Source: CAZGAQ01 sp964523405
GTDB lineage: Bacteria > Planctomycetota > Phycisphaerae > UBA1845 > Fen-1342
Assembly (NCBI GenBank): GCA_964523405.1
Contig: CAZGAQ010000023.1
Location: 20,696 to 84,695 of the forward strand
Length of the DNA stretch: 64,000 bases
Direction of reading: 5' to 3'
Part shown: positions 1 through 12,000 of the stretch, one piece after another
How the letters are laid out: each line of letters opens with the position of its first letter
How positions within the stretch are numbered: the first letter of the stretch is position 1
Program-made: the position numbers and the translations under genes
The notes under the pieces: model-generated
Database searches by the model: none
The model's input: the letters and a program-made list of their open reading frames with translations, nothing else
What the model was told of the DNA's origin: nothing

Positions 1-1
1 G

Positions 2-3000
2 GTGGAAGCGTTTCTGGAAGCCGACCCGCGCGACATGGATTATGTCGCGGTGTACTACCAGGTGAAGGATCAGCCGGCGCAGTTCTTCGTGGATGTCTTC
101 GCCGACGCGCTGCCGGATGCGTGGCTGACGGCGATGAAGGACAGCAACCAGATCAAGATCGTGGGCGTGGCCCGCGACGTGCGGAAGTTCCTGGCGCTGA
201 AGGACCTCGTGGTCCTGACCCCCGACGACCCGCGGCAGATGCGGATCTACAAGATCAAGACCAACGCGATGGACATCGAGCAGCGTGTCCGCCAGCTCCT
301 GAACATCGGGGCGGCCGGGGTGGGGGTGCCGGTGCAGCCGCAGATGCAGATGGTTCGCGATCCGCGCACCGGCCAGATGGTGCCGCGCCCGGTGGCGGCG
401 GCGCCGGCGGCTAACGCGACGGCCGATGCCGGGACGCAGATGGTGGCGGACGAGCGGACGAACTCGATCATCGTGAAGGCCACGGCGGACAAGATGAAGG
501 AGATTGAGGGACTGATCGAGACCCTCGACATCGAGCCGCCGCTGGGCAAGTTCAAGACCGAGGTGATCGAGGTCGAGCACGCGGACGCGACGGCCGTCGC
601 CACGCTGCTGCAGAGCATTTTGCAGCAGGAGCAGGGGCAGGCGGCGGGTGGCGTGCCCAACTGGCAGATGCAGCAGCAGCAGGCGATTCTGCAGCAACAG
701 CGCATGCAGCAGATGATGCAGATGCGGCAGCGCAACCCGAACCAGCCGATGCCGCCGATGCCGGTGCAGAATCCGATGGCGATGCAGATGGGGAACGTGA
801 CGCCCGAGTCGATCATCATGGAAGGCGTGTACGAGCGGGCGCGCAAGACGATCCGGCTGGTGGCGGATTCGCGGACGAACTCCCTGATCGTGTACGCCAA
901 CGATGAAGGCTTCCAGCGCGTCCGCGATCTGCTGCTGATCATCGACAAGCCGATGCCGGATTCGTACAAGGTCTTCAGCCTGGACAACGCCAAGGTCACC
1001 GACGTGGCCCCGCTGCTCACGCAGCTCGTGCAGGGCCTGCTGCAGGCCGGCGACACGCGGACGGGCCGCTCGCCGAGCATCATCACGGACGAGAGCACGA
1101 ACACGCTGCACGTGATCGCGGACAAGGTCGAGATGGATCGGATCGAGAACCTGATCCACCAGCTCGACGTGTCGCCGCCGACGCAGGAGCGGCACATCGT
1201 GGAACTGGAGAACCTGCGCCCCAGCCAGGTCGCGCAGCTCGTCCAGACCCTGCTGTCCAGCAGCGGTGGCGGGGCCGTCGCGCCGACGAATCCCGCGCTC
1301 AACCGCATGAACCGCATGGGCCGCCGCGGGCAGATGGGTCAGCCCGGCATGCCGGGCATGACGACGCCGGCCACGCCGACCGTGACCGGCACGAGCGCAC
1401 GGGAGTACCAGGTTATCGCGCTGGATGAAGCCGGCGTGCTGATCGTGATGTGCTCGGACGAGGATTGGGCGAAGGTCGAGGACACCGTGCGCATGTGGGA
1501 CGAGAAGGCCCGCACGAATACGCCCAAGCTCAAGACGTTTGAGATCACCACGGGCAATCCGCAGAGCATCGCGGGCATCCTGGGCGGTATGTATCGCCAG
1601 TATGACCATCCGGTGCTGGGGCGCTCGAGCGTCATGGTGCAGGCCGACGGCAACACGCTGTACGTCTATGGCGTGCAACCGGCCATCGACGAGATTACCG
1701 CGCTGCTCCCGACGCTGGACGTGGCGACCGACGCGGACCAGATCGAGGTTCTGGCGCTGGCCAATGCGGATGCCGCGCAGGTCGCGCAGCAGATTCAGCC
1801 GTACTTTGGGGCGGGCACCGGTGCCATGGGGGCGCGGGGTGGCAGCCTGCCCAGCGGCGGGCGCGGTCCGATCATCAATGTCGAGCCGGTGACGAACTCG
1901 TTGATCGTGCAGGCCGGCAAGACGGAGATGGAGAAGATCAAGAACCTGGCCCTGCTCCTGGACCAGAACATCGCCAAGGTGGCAACCGAGCAGAAGTTCT
2001 TCACGATGCGCTACGCGCAGGCGCAGGATGTAGCGGCGGCCGTGCAAAACATCTTCGGCGGGCAGCGCGTGGGGCGCGGCGCGGCCTCGCCGATCAAGGC
2101 GATGGCGGCCGGCTCGCAGGTGGTCGTCGAGGCGCCGCACGAGCGGATGCAGACGATCGAAGCGTTCATCACGAAGATGGACGATCCGCAGGGCAAGCAG
2201 ATGGTCACCCGCGTGGTCAAGCTGGCCGGCGTGGACGTGCAGCAGGTGGCCCAGAATCTGACCGCGTGGTTCCGCAGCCAGCCGGCGCGGCCCGACCGCC
2301 TGACGGCGATGTTCATTCCGGACAACACGACCGAATCGCTGATCGTGTCCGCGCCGGCGGACCTGGGCAATCAGATTGATGAACTGATCGCCAACACGCT
2401 CACCGGCACGGAGGATCTGACGCTGGAGCGGCGGCTGTACCCGATCCAGAATACGGATGCGAGCTATGTGGCGGACATTCTCAAGCAGCAGTTGCCGCCG
2501 CAGGTCGAACAGAAGAAGGGCAAGATCGTCGCACAGCGGATCAACATCAGCCTGGACGATCGCCAGAACCAGCTCGTGATCAACGCGCCGCGTTTCGTGC
2601 ACCCCATGGCGGACGAGTTGATTGCCAAACTCGATCGCGAGGCGCCCGACCAGACGCCGGTCACCGTGTCGCTGAAGTACGCCGACGCCACGCAGGTCGT
2701 GCAGACGATCCAGGCCATGTTCAAGTCGACGGGCGGCGGCAAGGGCCAGTTGCAGGACGTGCAGGTCACGGCCAGCGGCAGCCAGCTCATCATCAAGGCG
2801 CCGAAGAAGAAGCAGACCGACATCCTGGCGCTGGTGGCCGCGATGGATTCCGAGGACACGTCCGGCGGGATCAAGGTCAAGACTTATGAGTTGAAGGTGC
2901 TCAACGCGACGCAGGTGCAGGCGCAGGTGATGCTGTTCCTGCAGCAGATGAAGAAAAACGTGCGGCCGGGGCAACTCACGCCGGGGGCGTTTGCGGAGCC

Positions 3001-6000
3001 GACGACCAACACGCTGGTGGTGCTGGCGCCGCCGGAGATTCTGCCGGTCATCGACAGCATCATTCTGGAGCTGGAGAACAAGACGCCGCCGACGGGTCGG
3101 GCGCACGCCTACGTGCTGCGCAGTGCCCGCGCGGACCAGATCGCCAACAACATCGACGGCATGCTGAAGGCGAAGGTGCAGGAGAAGGAAGGCGCCAAGA
3201 AGGGCACGCTGCAGACCGCGGTCTTCGCGGACACGCAGTCCAACCGGCTGTTCGTCTACGCCCCCGATGAGTACCAGAACCTCGCGGCCGAGCTGATCGC
3301 GATGGTCGACGCCGAGGTCGACTCGGGCGAGATCGTGCACATCATCTCGCTGACCGAGGCCGACGCGACGCAGATGGCCCAGACGCTGAGCCAGGTCGTG
3401 CAGGGCAAGACCAGCAAGGGCGGGGCGGCGAGTGTACGGATCTCGGCCGACGCGGGCAGCAATGCGCTGCTCCTGGCGGGGCTGCCGAAGGACGTGGCCG
3501 ACGTCGAGAAGTGGATCAGCGAGCTGGAAGGCAACAGCGTCCGCGTGCCGGAGCTGCAGACCTTCACGCTCAAGTACGCGAACGCGGAAGACGTGGAGAA
3601 GTGGCTGAAGAACGCCTTCCCGCAGGCGAAGAACGCGCAGGACGCGGTGGTGATCTCGTCGGATGAGACGAGCGGGAAGCTGATCGTGTTCGCCAACAAG
3701 CGCAAGATGCGCGAGGTGGAGGCGTACGTCGCGCAGCTCGACGCCGAGCCGGGTGAGGACGAGTCCATTCTGGGCGGAAAGCAGCTGTACTTCGTCAACG
3801 TGTACCGGGGGAAGGCCAGCGATATCGCCTGGGACGTGCGCGACAACCTGCCGGATGAGAAGAAGGGCGGTCCCAAGGTGGAGTCCGACTGGTTCGGCGA
3901 GTACATCCGGGTCACCTGCCGGCCGTCGGAGTATCCGCAGGTCGAGAAGCTGATTCGCGAGTTCGACCGGCGCTCCAAGCCGGAGTTCACGGCCAAGATC
4001 ATCAAGCCCAAGGGCGGCGACCTGGAGCGCGTGCTGACGTTCCTGAAGGCGCGCAGCGGCGACGATGTGTCCATTCAGCATGCGCCGACGCAAACCAGTC
4101 AGGAGTCACTGATCGAAGTGCTGCATCCGGATGGCGAAGAGCCGCCGAAGCCGCAAGGGAAGCGCGAGCCGTCCCAGCGGATCAGCGGCATCGTGCCGTT
4201 CCAGATCGGGACGTCCCTGTCCACGGCGCTGCTCGACGAGATCGAGGCGGAGATTAACGGAACGCCGGGCGCTGCGGCGCCGACGGTGCCGCCGATCGCC
4301 GAGGCCGCCCGGGCGACCGCCCGGACGGTGGTGCCGGCCGCGACAGGTACGGCGGTCGTGGCGCTGGCCGCGGATCGCTCGACGCAGATTCGGTTCGTCG
4401 CGGATGAGCCCAAGCCGGCGGCTCCGGCGACCAAGCCGGTGGCTCCGGCCGTGAAGGCCGCGGCCCCGGCGGCGCCGCCGGCCATGCCTCCCCAGCCCAA
4501 GACCGTCGGGCCCAAGCCCGCAGCGGCCGCTCCGAAACCCACCGGTCCGGCGGCCACGCGCTCAGACGACAGTGCGGGCGAAGAGCCGGAGGGAGACGGC
4601 GCCGAGTTGAAGAAGCAACCCACGGAAGTGATCGTGCAGCCGGATGGCACGCTGCTGATCAAGGGCCAGAAGCGTGGCGTCGAGGACGTGGCGGACACGC
4701 TCGAACTGCTGCAAGGCGATCTGGCGGTCGGCGAGGTCATCCGCATCTTCCAGTTCAAGTATGGCGACGTCACCGCGGCCGCGGAAATCCTGAGCATGAT
4801 GTTCGACGTGCAGCGGCAGCAGCCGGTGATCATCCAACAGCCGCAGCAGCCGCAGCAGCGGCGCCAGGGCCAACAGGGCCAGGGCGACGAGCGCGACCAG
4901 CAGGGTGGCTTCATGTCGCAGTTCCGCGACATGGTCGGGGGTGCGAAGTCCGGCAAGAGCGGTGCGGGCAGCGGCCAATTACGCATGGCCACCGATCCCG
5001 GCCACAACTACCTGATCATCAAGTGCGAAGAGACGGCGCTGCCGGAGATTCGCCGGCTTCTCCGCGAGCTGGACATTCCGCCGGGCGAGGTGCAGGTCAA
5101 GATCTTCCAGCTCAAGAACCTGATTGCGGGCGAGACGGCCGAGAATATCAAAGACGTGCTGGGCATCTCGAAGGCCCAGTCCAAGCGTACGGGCGCACAG
5201 CGCACGCCGACGCAGCAGCGACCGGGCATGCCGGGCGGGCAGCAGCAGCAACTGATGGAGATGCTGCAGCAGCAGCTCGTGTCGGTGCCGGGCGTCGAGG
5301 GGGGTGCCAAGGTTGAACGCGTCGAGATCGTGTCGAACGACGTGACGAACGCACTGCTCGTGTCGGCTCCGCCGGAGGTCATGACGCTGATCGAGCGCGT
5401 GATCAACGAGATGGAGGAGCTGGAAGGGCGCGACGTGGTGGGCGTGAACTACTACCCGCTGCAGAACGCGCGGGTGGATGACATCCTGCCCCTGCTCGAA
5501 GAAGTCTTCGGGGCGGCGGGCGGCAGCAGCGGCGGGTCGAGCTTCGGGCGCGGCGGCCGCGGCCCGATGGGTTTCATGATGTCGACGGGCGGCGGGAAGT
5601 CGCCGGCGGCGCTGGGTTCGGTGAGCATTTCGGCCGACCCGCGCAGCAATACCATTATCTATGTCTGCGAGAAGAAGGACGCCGAGACGGTCGCCAAGCA
5701 CATTCGCGCCCTGGACATCGAGGGCACGATTGCGGACGTCGAGACGTACGTCTGCAAGCACGGGGACGCCGAGGCGATCGCCAGCGTGCTAGAGACGATT
5801 TTCGTCAGCGGCAGCAGCGCGCGGGGCGGGATGCGCAACCCGTTCATGGGCGGCATGCCGAGCAGTTCGGGAAGCGATGTGCGCATTGCGGCCGACAGCT
5901 CCACGAACACGATCCTGGTCTGGGGCCCCCCGGACAAGCGGGACCAGATTTTCCGCAAGATCGAGGAGCTGGACAAGCTCGGGGACCGCGAGATTCGCGA

Positions 6001-9000
6001 GATCAACGTGGTGCACGCCGATCCGGAGGACCTGGCGAGCAAGCTCGGCGAGATTTTCGGCGGTAGTGGGGGCGGCAGTGCGGCCTCGGCTGCGGGACGC
6101 AGCGGACGCCGGACCACCCGCGCGACGATGGGCGGCAGTTCGCCCGGTGGCCTGTCCGGCGGGCGCGTGATGATCATGGGTGACAAGGCGGCCAAGAAGT
6201 TGCTGGTGCGCGCCCCGGATGAAGTCTTCCGCCAGATCACGGATCTGGTGACGACGCTCGATCAGCCGGACGAGACGATGAAGCTCAAGCGCTTCCAACT
6301 GCGCTATGCCGACGCGGAAGCGGTGGTCGAGAGCGTGAAGGCGGCCCTGACCGAGTACATGCAGCTCAACAAGGGGCTCGGCGGCGAGACGCGCATCGAC
6401 GCGTTTACGGCCGTGCCCGACCCGCGGACGAACAGCGTGACGGTGGTCGGCTCGGACAGCACGTTCCTGTTCGTCGAGCAGATTCTGGCGAACATTGACC
6501 TGCCGACGCCCGCCGACCAGAAGAAGGACTTCCGCATCTTCGTTTTGGAGAAAGCGGACGCCGTGACCGTGGCGGATGCGATCAACAGCTTCGCGGCTGG
6601 CGGGGCGGCCGCGACAAGCGGTGGCAGCAGCGGCCGGCGCGGGCGCAGCGGCGGGGCGAGTCCGGCGGCGACGGGCGGGGCGCGGGAACTGAACGTCAGC
6701 GCGATGGCGGACGAGACCGCCAATACGGTGATGGTTTTCGGGCGTAGCGAGGACATCGACACGGTCGAGACGGCCGTGATTGCGCCGCTCGAAGATGCGC
6801 TCATCGACCTGCGTCAGATTGCCAACGTTCCGGTGAAGCGGGCGAGTGCCTCGCAGGTAGCCAGCTTCATCATCCAGTTCCTGGATCAGGGCGCGCAGCA
6901 GACGAGCGGCTCCGGGGGCAGTCGCGGCACGCGGCAAGGCCTGCCGGAGACGAACGCGCCGCGCATCGTGCCCAATGACGCCGGCAAGGAACTCATTGTC
7001 CGTGGCACCAAGCGGCAGATTGACGAGATCCGCGACCTGGTGGACCGCTTTGACAATGAAGAACTCGTGCGCGGCCGGCTGAAGGTGTTTGAGGTGCCGA
7101 TCGGGCAGGACGCCCTGACCATGTCGACGGAGATTGAGCGGATCGTCAACGCGGCCGAGGAGGAGAATGCCCGGGCGGCCGGGCGCGACGCGCGGCGGGT
7201 GGTGCTTGGTTCCGACGAGAAAACCAACACGATCATTGCGGCCGGCGACCCGACGCTGTTCGGCGAGGTTGAGACGCTGATCACGCAACTAAAGGATATC
7301 TACGGCGGGACGAACCGGCCGGTCTACCGCGTGATCCAGTTGCAGAATGTGTCGGCGCGCGACGCGTCGGACATGATCAACTCGCTGCAGACCAGCACAG
7401 GAGGGAGTCGCGCCGGTACGCGGTCGGGGACCGCGCGTCCGGGTGGCATGCGGCGGCCGAGCGGGAGTGGTTCGTCGGGTAGCATGAGCAGTCCGCGGCC
7501 CAGCGGGACGCGTTCGGGATCGGGCACGCGCTCGACGACGCCGCGTCCGAGCACGCCGTCCAGCACGCCGCGCCGCACAACGCCGCGGCCGGGCGGCGGG
7601 GGAGCGCCCGCGGACGGCGGGAGTTCGCTGCATCTGGAAGCGACGGGCGTGATGCCCGTGGCATTGGGGCCGAGTGCGTGGACAGAGCCGTGCGTGACGG
7701 TGCTGCCCATTTCGCCGCTGATGATGCTTGTGGCCCAGGTGGTGGATCAGGCGCCGCCGGTGCGCAACCCCGCGCCGACGAGCCGTCCGGCCACGGGGCC
7801 GGCGGCCGCGCGACGCACGCCGCCGACCTCGGCTCCGGCCGACAAGCCGGCGGGCGCAGCCAAGCCGCCGGTCGACAAGTCGAGCGGCACGGTGAAGCCG
7901 CCGAGCGCGGACAAGCCGACGACGGCGGCGAAGCAGCCGGCAGCGGTCAAGCCAACCGAGACGCCGAAGGTGCCGGTGACGCAGAAGCCCACCGTGACCG
8001 ACAAGGCTCCGGGGACGGACGAGCCGACGACCGCGGAGCAGGCGCCGGCCAGCGCGCCGCGGCGCGCGCGCCGCCCGGCAGCGGATGCCGCCGAGACGCA
8101 GGCGGACCAGCCGGCACCGTCCGGCCGTCCAGGACTGCGGATGCCAGGGACCCCGGCACCGGCCAGACCGGCGACCAGTGCGCCGACGGATGAGCCGCCC
8201 GCCGGAGCGACCGAGGAAACGTCCGCCCCGGTCACGATGCTGGAAGGGCTGACGGGGGTATCGGGTGCCTTGCGCGGCGAAGTCACCGCGGAGGTCATCG
8301 ATAGCCAGCAGATCATGATCATCGGCGACGAGCGCGACGTGGACTTCGTCGAGCAGATTCTGCGGATGATGGAGGCGAGCAAGCCGGCGCCGGCGATCGA
8401 GATTTTCTCGCTGAACAAGGCGAAGGCCGTGGCGCTGGCCCCGATCATTGAGAAAGCCATCCAGGCGCAGGTCGATGCGCAGGGGCTCGAGGAGCGTTTC
8501 AGCATCAACGCTGAGGGCGGCAGCAACTCGCTGATTGTCTCCGCATCGCCGACCATGCTGGACCGCATCGCGGAACTCGTGGACCGACTGGATCAGGGGA
8601 CCAGCGAGCGCGACACCGCGCCGAAGATGGTTTCGCTGGCGAACGTGCGCGCCGCGGACGCCGTGGCGATTCTGCGGCCGCAGATCGAGAAGCTGGCCAC
8701 GATTCGGGACATTCCGAAGGACGCTCAGCCCTCGATCGAAGCCATCGACCGCGCGAACAGCGTGCTGATCATCGGCACGCCGAACGAAGTGGAGGAGATC
8801 ACCGGCTGGATCGAAGCGATCGACGTCGAGATTCCCAGCAAGGGAGACAAGGCGGCCAGCTTCGTCCGGGCCGAGGCGATCCTGCTGCAACTCAAGAACG
8901 GTGTGGCCGACGACGTCGCCAAGGTCATCAATGACATGATCAAGGCGGAGCAGGAAGCGGGGACGGCCGCCGCGTCCAGCGGTGGTGCTAGTGGCAGTGG

Positions 9001-12000
9001 CGGCAGCCGCGCGGCCGGGAAAGCGGCGGTGAAGCTGATCAAGCTGCACCTGCCCGACGGCACGGAGCTGCCCGAGCTGAACCTGGAATATCCGATCCGC
9101 ATCGTGCCGGAAAAGGGCACGAACTCGCTGATTATCTTCTCGACCCCCAACAACAACGAAGCCCTCAAGGCGATCGTCGGCGTGTTCGACACGCTGCCGA
9201 TCGGGGCCGACACCGACGTGAAGGCGTTCGCGCTGAAGCACGCCGGGGCGGAGGAAGTGTCGAAGCTGCTGACGGATCTGTTCAAGGATAAGGGCTACAT
9301 CTGGCCGCCGAGCATGGGCGAGACCAAGAGCCTGGCCAAGGGCCAGTTGCCGCCGATGCCTCCGGGCGTGGCGGCCAAGGGACTGCCGTTCCCGATCGTC
9401 GTGCAGGCGGACGTCCGCAGCAACACGGTCATCGTCATTGGCCGCACCGACGCGGTGATGCTGGCGGCGGGGCTGATCAGCGAGCTGGATCAGCCGTCGG
9501 CGAATCTGGGGCTGAAGGCCTATGTGCTGCAGCTCAAGAACGGGCAGGCGGCGAAGATGGCGGAGAAGCTCAAGAAGGCCATGGACGACCGCAGCAAGGC
9601 GCTGGGGACGGACAAGAACGCGGCCCGCGACAACGCGGTGATTGCGGCCGAGGAGCGTTCCAACGCCCTGATTATCTGGGCGACGCCGGAAGTGTACGAG
9701 CTGGTCGAAGACCTGGCGCTGCAGCTCGACGCGAGCAACAAGTACAGCACGGTGGAGGTGCGCTATCGGTCCCTCCAGCATGCCGATGCGAGCAAGCTCC
9801 AGGGGTTGCTGGAGGAAACGTTCAAGAACCGCCAGACCGCGGAGTCGAAGGCCAACAAGGACTCGACCGACGCGCTGAACGTGATGGCCGACACGCGCAG
9901 CAACTCGCTGCTCATGAGTGGCACGCGCGACTACCTGGATGAGGCGGAGGCGCTGATCGCCAGGCTGGATCAGCCGATGGAAGGCTCGGTCGTCTTCCGG
10001 GCCCGCAAGCTGAAGCTCAATACGGCCGCCAACGTGTCGGCGCTGCTGCAGGACATCGTCGACAAGGCGCTGAAGCAGCAGGATTCGAAGCTCAAGGGCA
10101 CGCCGATCCACGTGACGGCCGACCCGGTGTCCGACACGCTGCTGCTGGCGGCGGCGCGGGAGGACATGGAAATCCTCGACCGCTGGATCGACAGCCTCGA
10201 TCGGCCGAGCGAGATCGGGCGGATGATCCGCATCATTCCGCTGGCCCGTGCGACGGCTGAGGATGTGTCCAAGTCCGTGCAGGATGTTTTCAAGAAGGGC
10301 GGCAGCGGCAGCAGCGGGTCGAAGGGGCAGATCGACATGACGATCACGCCCGACAAGACCACGAACTCGGTCATCGCGTTCGGGCCGGCGACGCTGCTGG
10401 CGGACGTCGAGGAATTTGTGCGGCAGCTCGACAACGTTGAGTCGCCCAAGGGTGCGATGGTCAAGACGTTCAAGCTGACGCAAGCCGACGCGCAGGACGC
10501 GGGCGACCTGATCCAGCGCATTCTGGACCTGCAGGGCGGCTCCGTCGGCGGGACCGGCGGGCGCAGCAGCGGCAGTTCCGGCAGCAAGACGGACTCGGCC
10601 AAGGCGATCATGCTGATTCTGCAGAAGGATCACGCCGATCTCGGCCTGGAGACACTCAAGGCGATGCGCAGCGAGATCACGGTGATCTCCGACCTGCGGA
10701 CGAATTCGCTGGTGATCACCGCGCCGCCACAGAGCATGCCGCTGATGGAATCCCTGGTGGCGTCGGTCGATGTGCCGCCGGACGCGGCGAAGATCCGCGT
10801 CTTCCGGCTGCGCAACGCCGACCCCGAGCAGATGGTCAAGACGCTGGAGGAGTTGTTCAAGCAGCAGACGGCCAGCAGCTCGGGTCGCAGCGGGGGCACC
10901 GCCAACCAGGGCGAGCGCGTCCTGACGCTGGAGGGCGGCATGGGCGAGGCCGGCGGGCGGCAGGAGATCGCCTTCACCAGCGACCTGCGGACGAACTCGG
11001 TCATCGCCGCCGGCACACCGGGCTATCTCGACGTGGTTGAGAAGATGCTGCTGGAGCTGGATACGATTCCGATCAAGTCCCGCGAGACGATGGTGTACAC
11101 GCCGAAGAGCAGTACGGCCAAAGACCTGGCCGCCTCACTGAAGGACTTCAGCGACGCGGAGCAGAAGCGCCTGCAGGACATCGGCAAGGACGTGTCCACG
11201 CTGGTCAAGCAGGAGCGGCAGATCGGCGCCATCGCCAACGAAGACGCGAACAAGATCGTGCTCGACTACGATCCGCGCTTCAAGGACACCGTGATGAAGA
11301 TCCTGCACGACCTGGATCAGCCGCCGCCGCAGGTGAATATCCAGGTGCTGATCATCGAAGTGACGGTGGACAACGCCCTGGACCTGGGTATGGAGTTTGC
11401 CTTCCAGGACTTGCAGTACGCCAAGGCCGGGCCGGCCGACACGACTACGTTTGACTACGTGGGTGGCACCGACATCGGTGCCGCGGGCAGCGGGCTGGGT
11501 GGCTTCTCGTTCACCATCACCGGCGCGGACTTCAACTTCCTGTTCCGTACGCTGCAGAACGAGGGCAGCCTCCGCGTGCTGAGCCGGCCGCAGATCGTCG
11601 CGATGGACAACAAGGAAGCGTCGATCGACATCAGCAACGATGTGCCGTACGTGAATGGGACGCAGACCTCGTCGACGGGACAGATCGCGACGAGCGTGAG
11701 CCGCCAGAAGGTCGGCATCAAGTTGAAGGTCACGCCGCAGATCAACCCCGATGGGTTCGTGCGGATGGAAGTGGAGCAGGAGGTCTCGGACCTGACGGGT
11801 TCCACGGTCGACGTCGGACCGGGCGTGACGTCGCCGGTCTTCTTTACGCGGAACGCGAAGACGACGATCACCGTCATGGACAGCGAGACCGTGGTGCTGG
11901 GCGGGCTGATTACTTCGCGGGTGGAGAACCGCGAGCAGAAGGTGCCGCTGGTTGGCGACATTCCCGGTCTGGGCATGGTCTTCCGCAACCAGAGCGACGA

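Noticed and set aside
7289..10633. Antisense open frame of 1114 codons opposite the giant secretin, and similar long antisense frames across the window
   Set aside because: The products are Arg/His/Leu-rich with no motif, and they mirror third-position GC bias of the real gene. No ribosome sites or family matches.
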